Positions 35,259 through 44,041 of a stretch of DNA of 64,000 nt are shown here, one piece after another. Under the pieces are notes generated by a model, which saw nothing but the letters and a program-made list of their open reading frames with translations, was not told where the DNA came from and searched no databases. Made by a program: the position numbers and the translations under genes. This DNA is from Mycolicibacterium malmesburyense (GTDB lineage: Bacteria > Actinomycetota > Actinomycetes > Mycobacteriales > Mycobacteriaceae). The stretch is from NCBI RefSeq assembly GCF_001050015.1, contig NZ_CVTB01000144.1, positions 9,309-73,308 on the forward strand, written 5' to 3'. Position 1 is the first letter of the stretch; the number at the start of each line of letters is the position of its first letter.

Positions 35259-35380
35259 GATCTAGATCTCAGTTATGTTACTTACGTTTGCGTAACCAAT
35301 GTTTATTAGCGTATCAACAGATCACAGGGTTGACTAGCCAGTCAATTTACTTGCTTAAACGATTCTAGCAAATTTTAGTC
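35259..35380 (+). promoter_or_regulatory. AT-rich control region with two dyads upstream of the polysaccharide operon
   Basis: This stretch is markedly richer in A and T than anything nearby. It contains a perfect dyad TTACG-TTTG-CGTAA (35282-35295), another TTGACT-AGCC-AGTCAA (35330-35345), and a 10-bp palindrome GATCTAGATC (35259-35268). A candidate promoter is TTGCTT (35351-35356), 17 bases, TTTAGT (35374-35379). The 35429 gene begins about 50 bases later behind GGGGAG. The dyads would suit one or two dimeric repressors. AT-rich DNA of this kind is also a typical Lsr2 target. Both roles are inference. Confidence 0.6.
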
Positions 35381-35428
35381 GCGTCCTGGCGGGCGCGGAA
35401 CCGCAGGCCGGGACGTTTCGGGGAGACG

Positions 35429-36931
35429 ATGACGGACACCGCAGTTCACGCTGAACTCACGTCTGTCAGTGTTGCGCCGCGCCCGCTGCCTCAACAGCCG
35501 CCGATCGCGATGGATGCGCGGCGTCGGCCGTCCGTCTCTGCCCTGCCTTTCGGGGCGCGCGTCGCGATCGTCGCCGTACTGGGCTTGACCGGCTACATCT
35601 CGGTGTTTGCACAAGCCGTCGTCGATGCGCAGATGGGCTCGCGAACGGCGATCACGGTGGTCGCGCCGGTACTCATGGTGTTGATCACCACCGGCCACCG
35701 CAATCCGACGGGCGGCGTCGGCGATGCGGAGTCGGACTGGATCATCGCCCTACTGTTCGGAATCGCCTGCTTCACCGGCATTCACCTGCTCGGCGCGCGC
35801 ATGCCCACGCTCTCGGGGTTGTGGCAGTTGCAGTCACTCGGTTTCGTCGTGTGGTTCGCGTGTATCTCGACCGTCCTGTTCGGCGCTCGCCACGTGGTGG
35901 GGATGTGGAAACTTTGGGTGTTCGCCACCTGTTGCGCCACGCCCTTACCCTTCGTCCTGGTGGTGGCCGCATTGAGCGGCTCCGCCGGCGTCGCCGCGGT
36001 GCTCACCGCGGTCGTCGGCGCGGTGGCGGTGTTCCTGGCATCGGAGCAGGCCCCGTTACCGCACCGGCTGATAGCGACAGCCGGCTGTTTTGTGGTGTCC
36101 GCTTCGACCGTGACGATCCTCGACGCGCACACCAGCCCGCTCGCCGCGGCCGTCGTCGCGGCAGGTGTCCTTCCCGTGCTCACGGTTGTCCTGCTGCACA
36201 CGGTGACGCCGGCGACGGAGCCGAGGCCGCACGGCGGGTCCGCGCGTCTGCCGCGTTGTTCGCCGCTGTCACTCGTGGCACTCGCGGCCGTCGCCATTGT
36301 CTTGGTGGTCGTGATCCATCCGCAGGCGCGCCCCTCCGAACCGTCCTTGGTCGCCGCCGACTGGCCTTCCCGCGCGGACCTCGGCGTTCCGACGTATTTC
36401 CCCTTCATCACACGGTTTCTCGGCGACGACTCCTCGTTGACCCGTTACCGAATTTCCGGAGGGCCTGGACAGCCGGCCGCGGCCGTCGATGTGATCAGCA
36501 GCCCCAACTTGGCCTCGCTCGACGACCTCGCCGACGCCGTCTGGTACCCCAGCACGCATCCGGTCGAATACCGACCCGCCCCACCGTCGGCGCACTTCCC
36601 GAGCGGCGCGAGGATCGTGCACAGCAACGCGGACGCCGCAACATACAGCGGCGATCAACATTGGTACGCCGTCACATGGATGTGGCGCACGGACACTGCT
36701 TATCAGAGGGTCACCGTGATCGTCAGCCAGGCGCTCGACGGAAGCGACATACCGCCCCCGCCCCGACCGATCTCGCTGCTGGACACGTCGATCCGGCCGG
36801 CGCTGTGGACCACGCGTCAGCAGCCGCATGTCGACGGGCAGGTCGACCCCGAGGTCATCCGTCGCGCCGATGACGTCGCGCGCCGGCTCGTCGGATCGTT
36901 CAAGCCTGCCGGGGCGCCGACCGGTGACTGA
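35429..36931 (+). CDS. Polytopic membrane protein with periplasmic C-terminal domain; possible exosortase/EpsI-like
   Basis: This 500-residue protein has about eight membrane helices (about residues 40-290) and an extracytoplasmic domain (about 300-495). The helix block has LLGARMPTLSGLWQLQSLGF, MWKLWVFATCCATPLPFVLV, the kind of Pro-rich helix end seen in exosortases, but no recognisable catalytic Cys-Ser-Gly-Leu motif. The C-terminal part (LGVPTYFPFITRFLGDD, VWYPSTHPVEYRPAPP, HWYAVTWMWRTDTAYQRV) has the W-Y-rich, beta-strand look of EpsI proteins that accompany exosortases. The likeness is weak. It is the first gene of the polysaccharide operon and overlaps the GT2 gene by eight bases. Confidence 0.55.
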   Translation: MTDTAVHAELTSVSVAPRPLPQQPPIAMDARRRPSVSALPFGARVAIVAVLGLTGYISVFAQAVVDAQMGSRTAITVVAPVLMVLITTGHRNPTGGVGDAESDWIIALLFGIACFTGIHLLGARMPTLSGLWQLQSLGFVVWFACISTVLFGARHVVGMWKLWVFATCCATPLPFVLVVAALSGSAGVAAVLTAVVGAVAVFLASEQAPLPHRLIATAGCFVVSASTVTILDAHTSPLAAAVVAAGVLPVLTVVLLHTVTPATEPRPHGGSARLPRCSPLSLVALAAVAIVLVVVIHPQARPSEPSLVAADWPSRADLGVPTYFPFITRFLGDDSSLTRYRISGGPGQPAAAVDVISSPNLASLDDLADAVWYPSTHPVEYRPAPPSAHFPSGARIVHSNADAATYSGDQHWYAVTWMWRTDTAYQRVTVIVSQALDGSDIPPPPRPISLLDTSIRPALWTTRQQPHVDGQVDPEVIRRADDVARRLVGSFKPAGAPTGD

Positions 36932-38351
36932 GGCTGCCGTACCTGTACCCCTGCCACCAAGCTTCTCGGCGCGCACCGCGCTGAACAACTGGTCGCTGGT
37001 CCGGTTCGGTCTGCTCGGCGTAATCGTGGTGGCCGCCGTGGTGAAGGCGCCCGCGCTTTCAGCGCCGCTGTTGACGGGCGTGGTCGCGGCGCTCTATTTG
37101 GCGGCCACGGTCGATCGAAACTACCTGCTGTTCAGGGGACTCCGCTCGTCCGCGATGGTCCGGGTGAGCCGCGAGGAAGCGCTGGCGCTGTCCGATGACG
37201 AACTTCCGGTTTACACGGTTCTGCTGCCGGTCTACGACGAACCCTCGATCGTGACGAACTTGATCAACGGGGTGGGGAAGCTCGAATATCCCAGGGACAA
37301 ACTGGAAGTGCTGCTGCTCGTCGAGGAGGACGACGTGGAGACTCAGGCGGCGTTGATCGGCGCCGAACTGGAGTCGGTGAGGGTGGTCCTGGTCCCCCAC
37401 AGCTTGCCCAAGACCAAGCCCAAGGCCTGCAACTACGGCATGTCCCTGCCCGATCTGCGCGGCGAGATGATGACGATCTATGACGCCGAGGACCTTCCCG
37501 ATCCGCTGCAGTTGCGCCGCGCCGTGGCGGCGTTCCGCAGCTTGCCGAGCGAGATCGGTTGTCTGCAAGCCCGTCTCGGTTACTTCAACGAGCGGCAGAA
37601 CCTGCTCACCCGCTGGTTTTCGCTGGAGTACGACCAGTGGTTCGGGATCATCCTGCCCGCCGTCGAGGAGGCCGGCTGCGTGGTGCCCCTGGGCGGCACC
37701 TCCAATCACATGCCGACCCGCATCTGGCGTGAGGTCGGCGGTTGGGACGAGTTCAACGTCACTGAGGACGCCGACCTCGGTGTGCGTCTGGCGCGGCACG
37801 GTTACCGCACGCTGATCCTCGACTCGATCACGTTGGAGGAGGCTAACTCCGACGTGGTGAACTGGATCAGACAGCGGTCCCGTTGGTACAAGGGCTACTT
37901 GCAGACCATGCTGGTGCACCTGCGAAATCCCGGCAGCCTGCGGCGCGAGATCGGACTCCCGGCGATCCTCCGGCTGCTGAGCATGACCGGTGGCGTCCCG
38001 TTGGCGGCGGTCTGCAATCTGGTGTTCTGGTTCGCGATGCTGGTGTGGGTGGTCGGACGTCCGGCGGTCATCGCCATGATGTTCCCGCACCTGACCTACT
38101 ACGTGTGTTTGGCGCTGTTCCTGATCGGCGCACCGCTGTCGGTGTTCTCGGGGCTCATCGTCACGAAGGCGCTCGACAAGCCGCATCTGTGGTCGGCCGC
38201 GCTGCTCACCCCGCTGTACTGGCTGCTGCAGTCGATCGCCGCGGTGAAAGCGATCTACCAGTTGGTGTTCCGGCCGTTCTTCTGGGAGAAGACTGTGCAC
38301 GGTCTGACACGCCCCCACGCTTCATCCCGACTACCTGGAGGCATACGGTGA
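36924..38351 (+). CDS. Processive family 2 glycosyltransferase, membrane-bound (XagB/BcsA-like)
   Basis: This 475-residue membrane glycosyltransferase starts at GTG 36924. All catalytic elements of processive beta-glycosyltransferases are visible: VYTVLLPVYDEPSIV, IYDAEDLPDPLQLRRAVAAF (DxD-like), GGTSNHMPTRIWREVGGWDE, NVTEDADLGVRLARHG (TED) and QRSRWYKGYLQT (Q-x2-RW). Helices lie at about residues 20-60 before the catalytic domain and at about 345-440 after it. There is no PilZ domain, so direct c-di-GMP activation as in BcsA is not expected. It likely polymerises a sugar nucleotide and threads the chain across the membrane. It overlaps both neighbours. Confidence 0.88.
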   Translation: MTEAAVPVPLPPSFSARTALNNWSLVRFGLLGVIVVAAVVKAPALSAPLLTGVVAALYLAATVDRNYLLFRGLRSSAMVRVSREEALALSDDELPVYTVLLPVYDEPSIVTNLINGVGKLEYPRDKLEVLLLVEEDDVETQAALIGAELESVRVVLVPHSLPKTKPKACNYGMSLPDLRGEMMTIYDAEDLPDPLQLRRAVAAFRSLPSEIGCLQARLGYFNERQNLLTRWFSLEYDQWFGIILPAVEEAGCVVPLGGTSNHMPTRIWREVGGWDEFNVTEDADLGVRLARHGYRTLILDSITLEEANSDVVNWIRQRSRWYKGYLQTMLVHLRNPGSLRREIGLPAILRLLSMTGGVPLAAVCNLVFWFAMLVWVVGRPAVIAMMFPHLTYYVCLALFLIGAPLSVFSGLIVTKALDKPHLWSAALLTPLYWLLQSIAAVKAIYQLVFRPFFWEKTVHGLTRPHASSRLPGGIR

Positions 38352-40282
38352 GAGCGATCATCCGGACCGTAGGCGCACCGCTCACCGTCATCGCGGCAAT
38401 GTGGGGACAGGTTGTGCTGCCCACGCAGCCCGCCGCAACGGCGGAGCCACTGGGCGCGGCCATCCCGTGGACGGATATGACACCGCCGATTCCGTGGCCG
38501 CAGTTGGGACTCTCCGATCGGATCACGTTGACGGGCGCCAACCAGACCACCAGCGTCTCGGTCCCCGTGCCCGCCGGTGTCGTCCCGACGACACTGTCGG
38601 GTCAGATCGGGTCGGTGGTCAACGTCGTCGACGGCCGCGTTGACGTCATCAACAGCCGCGGCTCCGTGCTCGGCACCATCGCCGTGCCAAGTGACCTCTC
38701 CACCGTTCCCTTCACCCTCGACATCTCCGGCGCCGAGGTCAAAGAGGACAAGGCCGAGCTCGGTTTCGTGTTGCGCGACAGGGCCGCTCCGGCCGATAGC
38801 TGCTCCCAACCACCGTCGTTGGTGATCAACCAGCTGGCGGCCGCGTTCTCCGGCCCCACCCCCGCGCCGCAGACGGTCGCCGACTTCCTGCCCGGTTACC
38901 TCGACCACGTTCTGATCCGGGTCGGTCCGGCGCCGTCACCGAGCCAACAGCAGGCGGCACTCGACCTGGTCGCCGAACTCACGCAGCTCTACCGCCCGAT
39001 ACCGGTGCACGTCGACGTCGACAGCTCCGACTATCCGCCGCCCCCGTACAGCCCCACGCGACGGGTGATCGAGATCCGCGACGGCGGACCCGCAGCGCTA
39101 ACGGTCGAGAATCCCGGCACCCCCGAGGCGGTGCTGGCCATCACCGGCACCGGCCCGGAGCTGGTCCAGCAGGTGGACCTGTTCGCCGACCGACGCTTCA
39201 GCCTCGCACAAACACCCTCGGCAGCAACACTTTCCGCACTGGAGGACAGGAGTCAGTCGACCAACATCAAGACCTTCGCCCAGCTCGGTATGACCGGTGA
39301 AACCTCGGTGCAGGGTGTGACCACGCTGTACGTCGGATTCGACGTGAGCAAGTTCGCGCTCGGACCGATCAGTGACGCCAAGGTCCATCTGAAAGCCAGG
39401 TACACGCCCGTGGTTGGGGGCGAGGCCTCGATCCTGATCCGCTCCGGGCCGACGGTGCTGGCCACCCGCGTGCTCGATGAGTCGGGCGTACTGGACGTCA
39501 CCGGCGAGATCCCACCAGAAGCGGTCACGTCGACGATCGGCATGGCGCTCGAGCTGCGGTACACGCCGCGGCAGGAGTGCGCACCAGCGAATGACCGCAT
39601 CACCTTCGCACTCGACCCGCAGTCCACGGTCGCCGTGACGCCCGGGTCACACAACCGGGGTGGATTTCCGGTGCTGCCCATGGCTTTCACCCCCGATTTC
39701 GATGTGGCGATCGACGACCCAGCCCACCTGACCTACGCCGCGCAGGCGGTCAATCTGATGGGTCAGCAGACGACGGTGGCGTTGCGGCCGCGGCTCACCA
39801 CGTTCGCCGCCGCCGCCTCGGGCCGCAACGGTCTGCTCGTCGTGACCGACGGCACCAAACTGGCCGACGCGGGATTGGATCCGCCGATCCGGCCAGGCGC
39901 GTCGAACACCGTCAACGTCAACGCGAACCCGGACACCGATCTCGATCTGGGCGGTCCGCTCGGTGTGGTCGAGGCGTTCACCCACAACGACCGAATGGTC
40001 CTGGCAGCCACGGGGACCGGCGACTGGTCTCTGGTGCGCAATGCCTTCGACCACATCCGCGGTTTGGAGAACCGGTGGGCATCTTTGACCGGCGATGTGG
40101 TCGCCACCGGTGCCGCGCACCAGACCGTGAACCTGACCGTGCGCGAAGGCGGCGGTCTTATCAACGAGTATCCCGGGCACGCGTGGAAGTGGTGGGCATG
40201 GCTGTCGATGGCCGCAGGCGTCGCCATCATCGTCGCCGCGCTGTTGCTCGTCGCGGTTCGCCGGCGCCGCCGCGCGGGGTGA
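38348..40282 (+). CDS. BcsB-like periplasmic, membrane-anchored polysaccharide synthase subunit
   Basis: This 644-residue protein starts at GTG 38348 (GTGA overlap with the GT2 stop). A signal peptide (about residues 1-33, ending near ATAEP) leads into a beta-rich extracytoplasmic region, and a single C-terminal helix (about 617-638, WWAWLSMAAGVAIIVAALLL) is followed by Arg residues. The layout (secretion signal, carbohydrate-binding-like repeats such as LSDRITLTGANQTTSVSVPV and ALELRYTPRQECAPANDRIT, C-terminal tail anchor) is that of BcsB, the partner of cellulose synthase. Position directly after the synthase supports the call. Sequence identity to BcsB is not obvious by eye. Confidence 0.7.
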   Translation: MRAIIRTVGAPLTVIAAMWGQVVLPTQPAATAEPLGAAIPWTDMTPPIPWPQLGLSDRITLTGANQTTSVSVPVPAGVVPTTLSGQIGSVVNVVDGRVDVINSRGSVLGTIAVPSDLSTVPFTLDISGAEVKEDKAELGFVLRDRAAPADSCSQPPSLVINQLAAAFSGPTPAPQTVADFLPGYLDHVLIRVGPAPSPSQQQAALDLVAELTQLYRPIPVHVDVDSSDYPPPPYSPTRRVIEIRDGGPAALTVENPGTPEAVLAITGTGPELVQQVDLFADRRFSLAQTPSAATLSALEDRSQSTNIKTFAQLGMTGETSVQGVTTLYVGFDVSKFALGPISDAKVHLKARYTPVVGGEASILIRSGPTVLATRVLDESGVLDVTGEIPPEAVTSTIGMALELRYTPRQECAPANDRITFALDPQSTVAVTPGSHNRGGFPVLPMAFTPDFDVAIDDPAHLTYAAQAVNLMGQQTTVALRPRLTTFAAAASGRNGLLVVTDGTKLADAGLDPPIRPGASNTVNVNANPDTDLDLGGPLGVVEAFTHNDRMVLAATGTGDWSLVRNAFDHIRGLENRWASLTGDVVATGAAHQTVNLTVREGGGLINEYPGHAWKWWAWLSMAAGVAIIVAALLLVAVRRRRRAG

Positions 40283-40283
40283 C

Positions 40284-41996
40284 GTGGTGACTGCACACGC
40301 GGTCATCGCAAGCCCCCCGCAGACTGTCGCCATCGTCGAACCCGCATCCGCCACGGGGCCGAGGCGCCCCTGGGGTGTGGCGCTGTTCACGATCCTGGCG
40401 TCGCTGTACTTCTCGACGGGCGCGGTACTTGTGTTGCGGTACAACATGTTCGATCCGGATGCACCGAGCCGGGTGGCCAACGCCGGATACGTCGTGATGA
40501 GCCGTCAGCCGCATCTGTCGGCGATCGGCTTCGTTTGGAACCCGCTACCCAGCATGGTTCAGATTCCGATCCTGCCTTTCAGCCGGTGGTGGCCGGAACT
40601 GAGGACCCACGGTCTGGCCGGCGTCCTGCAGAGTGCGTTGTTCATGGCCGGTGCGGCGATGATGGTGCGGCGAATCGCACTGGACCGCGGGGTGGGTTCC
40701 GCATGGCGGTGGCTGGCGGTCGCCTGCTTCGCGCTACAACCGATGATCGTCATTTACGGCGCATCAGGCATGAGCGAGGCTGCCGAGGTGTTCTGTCTCG
40801 TCTGGTGCGTGCGCCACCTGCTGCAGTGGGTACGGCTCCAGCGGGTGGGTGATCTCGCCTGGTCCGGAATCGCTTTGGGACTCGGCTACCTCTGCCGCTA
40901 TGAGACGATCCCCGCCGCCTGCGGGGCCGCGCTCCTGGTCGCGGCGGTCGCATGTCACACCGCCCGGCGTTCGGAACGGTTGAATTCGGCGATCCTCTGC
41001 GTGATCATCACGCTGTTTCCGTTGGCGTCGGCGTTCATCGCGTGGGCCGTGACCGGCTGGGTGGTGTCGGGAGAACTGTTCGCGACGCTGTCGTCGCAGT
41101 ACGGCAACGACAGTCAGGTCAGTGCGGCGATGGAGCGTGGAGGTCCGCGTGGTGAGGCCGCCTCCAGCGACTGGGTGGTGATCGCGGCGCGGCTGCTCGG
41201 TATGCAACCCTTCGTGGCTGTGGCCGCCGCGGCCACCGTTGCCTACAGCGTGATGCGGCAGAAGGTCGAGGCGCTGGTTCCCGTCGCCGTCATGGGGCCG
41301 GTGCTTGCCTTCGCGATCTGGGGACAGTACACATCGGCGACGTTTGGCTGGTTCCGGTTCTACCTGCTCGCGATACCGCTCGTGATCTGTATCGCGCTGG
41401 TGTTGTGGGAGCCGGGACAACAACCCGGAAATCCTCTGTGGCGGGCCGAGACCGCGGCGAGTCGTGCCGGTGCCGCGCTACTGTGCGCGTCACTGATCAT
41501 CGGAATACCCGTGACCGTTGCGGCGATGTCTGATGAGCGGATCGGCAATCAGCAACTGCAGTTCGGGCTGCGGTCGTTGCTCGATCCGCAGCAGTATCCG
41601 CCGACGGAACAGTGGTACCGACGGCTGATGGTCAACGACCGGGCGTTGGCCGACTACTTCGACCGCAAGCAGCTTCCCGACGGCTCGGTGCTGATGGACA
41701 CGTTCAACACGTGGGGCGTCTGGTTGGCCTCGGATCGGCCCCGGCAGTTCGTAATCACCAGCGACTACGATTTCACCGCCACGTTGAACCGGCCGTGGGA
41801 CTTCGGCATTCAGTACATCGTTGCGAGCAATCCCGCCATCAGCAACGCCGACGCGTTGAACCTGCGCTACCCGACCCTGTGGCAGGACGGCGCCGGCCTC
41901 GGCACACTAGTGCATTCGGTGTACGGCGCGACCGGTGACGAGCGATTCCGGATCTACCGCACGACAGGACGTCCGGCCGCCACCGCGGCTCCCTAA
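40284..41996 (+). CDS. GT-C fold glycosyltransferase, integral membrane
   Basis: This 570-residue protein has about ten to eleven membrane helices. The first extracytoplasmic loop has FDPDAPSRVANAGYVVMSRQ then PHLSAIGFVWNPLPS, an acidic catalytic loop of the GT-C (ArnT/PMT-like) type. Later segments are GLGYLCRYETIPAACGAALL and FRFYLLAIPLVICIALVL, and the last 150 residues are a soluble extracytoplasmic region. Such enzymes move sugars from polyprenyl-phosphate donors. It could add side groups to the polymer made by the GT2 gene or build its acceptor. GTG 40284 or 40287 is the start, one base after the BcsB-like gene. Confidence 0.78.
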   Translation: MVTAHAVIASPPQTVAIVEPASATGPRRPWGVALFTILASLYFSTGAVLVLRYNMFDPDAPSRVANAGYVVMSRQPHLSAIGFVWNPLPSMVQIPILPFSRWWPELRTHGLAGVLQSALFMAGAAMMVRRIALDRGVGSAWRWLAVACFALQPMIVIYGASGMSEAAEVFCLVWCVRHLLQWVRLQRVGDLAWSGIALGLGYLCRYETIPAACGAALLVAAVACHTARRSERLNSAILCVIITLFPLASAFIAWAVTGWVVSGELFATLSSQYGNDSQVSAAMERGGPRGEAASSDWVVIAARLLGMQPFVAVAAAATVAYSVMRQKVEALVPVAVMGPVLAFAIWGQYTSATFGWFRFYLLAIPLVICIALVLWEPGQQPGNPLWRAETAASRAGAALLCASLIIGIPVTVAAMSDERIGNQQLQFGLRSLLDPQQYPPTEQWYRRLMVNDRALADYFDRKQLPDGSVLMDTFNTWGVWLASDRPRQFVITSDYDFTATLNRPWDFGIQYIVASNPAISNADALNLRYPTLWQDGAGLGTLVHSVYGATGDERFRIYRTTGRPAATAAP

Positions 41997-42000
41997 CGCG

Positions 42001-42972
42001 TCAGCTCGCGGTCGGGTCCACCGGAATCTCGACGCTGGCGACCAGCCCGCGGTGGTCCGATCCGCGCAACGCCACGGTGTACACCTCCGTAGCCGCGCAG
42101 TTGCGCAGCAGCACATGGTCGATGCCGACCACCGAAGGACGCCACGGCTTGCCGGGATAGCTACGGGTGAGGCCGGCGCCGGCTTGTTCGGCGGCGTCGC
42201 GGTAACCCGCGTCCAGCAGGAGCCGGAACGGGCGCATGTCGTAGGTCGCGTTGAAATCGCCCGCCACGACGACGGCACCGGATCCCGCGGTACGGGCCAA
42301 CTCCCGCAGCGTCTCAGGCAACCGGCCGATGTCGCCCTGGAGCCGGCTCAGCGGCTGCACCAACGGGGCGGCCAAGTGTATGGCGAGCACGCTGACATCG
42401 AATCTCACGCCGGGAACCCGGATCTGAGTGAGCAGCATCGGCATCTGATAACCCTCGACTTTGCCGGCGCCCACGATGGGATGGCGGCTCCACACGCCGA
42501 TCCCCGCCGCCATCGGGCGCGGGTCTATCACCTTGTGCCCGAAAACGGTGTCCAGCCCGGCCGCCGACATGGCCTCGGCCACTTGCGGAGTCAGCTCTTG
42601 GACGACGAGCACGTCGGCCGCCGCGGACGCCAAGTGCACCACCGCGCGCGCGTCGGCGCCGCCCATACCGAGGTTGGCGGTGAGCACCCGCAGCGCGGTC
42701 GAAGGAACGTCGATCTTCTCCGGACCGAGGTAGCGCGGTGCCAGCACCGCGAGCATCGCCACACACAGCGCCGCAGCCACGATCGTCGCCGCCCACCGTC
42801 GCGCCACCGCGAACAGCACCATCGACGCGACCCCCGCGACCGTCAGGTATGGCGATGCCGCGGCGAGCACCAACACGACCTCGTTGTCGACCGGCAGATA
42901 ACGCGACACCAGCCCAGCGAGCGCCAACCCGAATGCGAGCGCGCCGAGGACCGTCGCCGGTACTCGAATCAT
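42001..42972 (-). CDS. Endonuclease/exonuclease/phosphatase-family membrane protein
   Basis: This 323-residue protein has three N-terminal membrane helices (about residues 5-30, 33-55 and 60-80) and an EEP catalytic domain facing outwards. Motifs are RVLTANLGMGGAD, VVQELTPQVAEAM (catalytic Glu), GIGVWSRHPIVGAG, VVVAGDFNATYDMRPFR (Asp-Phe-Asn), IDHVLLRN and GSDHRGLVASV. Related proteins act on phosphodiesters or phosphomonoesters outside the membrane. It follows fgd1 on the same strand by 23 bases and converges on the polysaccharide operon with a 4-base gap. A role in releasing or trimming the polymer carrier is only a guess. Confidence 0.82.
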   Translation of the reverse strand: MIRVPATVLGALAFGLALAGLVSRYLPVDNEVVLVLAAASPYLTVAGVASMVLFAVARRWAATIVAAALCVAMLAVLAPRYLGPEKIDVPSTALRVLTANLGMGGADARAVVHLASAAADVLVVQELTPQVAEAMSAAGLDTVFGHKVIDPRPMAAGIGVWSRHPIVGAGKVEGYQMPMLLTQIRVPGVRFDVSVLAIHLAAPLVQPLSRLQGDIGRLPETLRELARTAGSGAVVVAGDFNATYDMRPFRLLLDAGYRDAAEQAGAGLTRSYPGKPWRPSVVGIDHVLLRNCAATEVYTVALRGSDHRGLVASVEIPVDPTAS

Positions 42973-42995
42973 GTTGTGTCGGAGTGGTCTGCTGA

Positions 42996-44006
42996 TCAGC
43001 CCAGACGGCGCAAACGCGGCTCGAGATCGCGCTTGAACAGTTCGAGGAACCTGCGCTGATCGTGGCCCGGCGCGTGGAACACCAGATGGTTGAGGCCCCA
43101 GTCAACGTAGTCCTTGACCTTCTCCACGGCCTCGTCGGGATCCGACGCGACGATCCAACGCTTGGCGACCTGCTCGATCGGCAGTTCGTCGGCGGCCTTC
43201 TCCATCTCGATCGGATCGTCGATGGAGTGCTTCTGCTCCGCGGTCAACGACAACGGCGCCCAGAACCGGGTGTTCTCCAGCGCCAGCTCCGGATCGGTGT
43301 CGTAGGAGATCTTGATCTCGATCATCCGGTCGATGTCGTCGGCGTTGCGGCCGGCGGCCTCGGCGCCGTCGCGGACCGCGGGAATGAGCTTGTCCTTGTA
43401 CAGCTCCTCCCCCTTGCCGCTGGTGCAGATGAACCCGTCGCCCGCGCGGCCCGCGTACTTGGCCACCACAGGACCGCCCGCGGCGATGTACACCGGGATA
43501 CCGCCTTCGGGCACGTCGTAGATCGAGGCGCCCTTCGTGCGGTAGTACTCGCCGTCGAAGTCGACCCGGTCGCCCAGCCACAGCTCGCGCATCAACTTGA
43601 CCGACTCGCGCAGCCGAGCGAAGCGCTCCTTGAACTCCGGCCAATCACCCTCGTAGCCGGTGGCGATCTCGTTGAGCGCCTCGCCGGTACCCACACCGAG
43701 GAAGATCCGGTTCGGATACAGGCACCCCATGGTCGCGAACGCCTGCGCGATCACCGCGGGGTTGTAACGGAACGTCGGGGTCAACACCGACGTGCCGAGG
43801 ATGAGGTTCTTGGTGCGCTCGCCGACCGCGGTCATCCACGCCAGGGAAAACGGCGCGTGGCCGCCCTCGTGGCGCCACGGCTGGAAGTGGTCGCTGACCG
43901 TCGCGCTGTCCATCCCGTGGTCTTCGGCCGCCACGGCCAGCTCGACCAGTTCCCGCGGCGCGAACTGCTCCGCCGACGCCTTATATCCGAGTTTGAGTTC
44001 AGCCAC
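42996..44006 (-). CDS. fgd1: F420-dependent glucose-6-phosphate dehydrogenase
   Basis: This 336-residue luciferase-like enzyme oxidises glucose 6-phosphate with coenzyme F420, supplying F420H2. It carries [20 protein letters not shown] at the start, [20 protein letters not shown] (active-site His and Trp region), [31 protein letters not shown] and [16 protein letters not shown]. Length and sequence match mycobacterial Fgd1, the enzyme that also powers nitroimidazole prodrug activation. It starts at GTG 44006. In M. tuberculosis pta follows it directly; here six kilobases of other genes separate them. Confidence 0.97.
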   Translation of the reverse strand: MAELKLGYKASAEQFAPRELVELAVAAEDHGMDSATVSDHFQPWRHEGGHAPFSLAWMTAVGERTKNLILGTSVLTPTFRYNPAVIAQAFATMGCLYPNRIFLGVGTGEALNEIATGYEGDWPEFKERFARLRESVKLMRELWLGDRVDFDGEYYRTKGASIYDVPEGGIPVYIAAGGPVVAKYAGRAGDGFICTSGKGEELYKDKLIPAVRDGAEAAGRNADDIDRMIEIKISYDTDPELALENTRFWAPLSLTAEQKHSIDDPIEMEKAADELPIEQVAKRWIVASDPDEAVEKVKDYVDWGLNHLVFHAPGHDQRRFLELFKRDLEPRLRRLG

Positions 44007-44041
44007 GGCTTCGTTTCTACTCCCTTGCTTACACTCGCGGC

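Noticed and set aside
35330..35345. Dyad TTGACT-AGCC-AGTCAA as a terminator for pta or an upstream transcript
   Set aside because: The stem is only six AT-rich pairs with no T run, and it lies upstream of both divergent genes, where an operator is more likely.
36924..38351. GT2 gene as a true BcsA cellulose synthase
   Set aside because: No PilZ domain or BcsA-type C-terminus is visible. The sequence looks closer to XagB-like synthases, so the product is left open.
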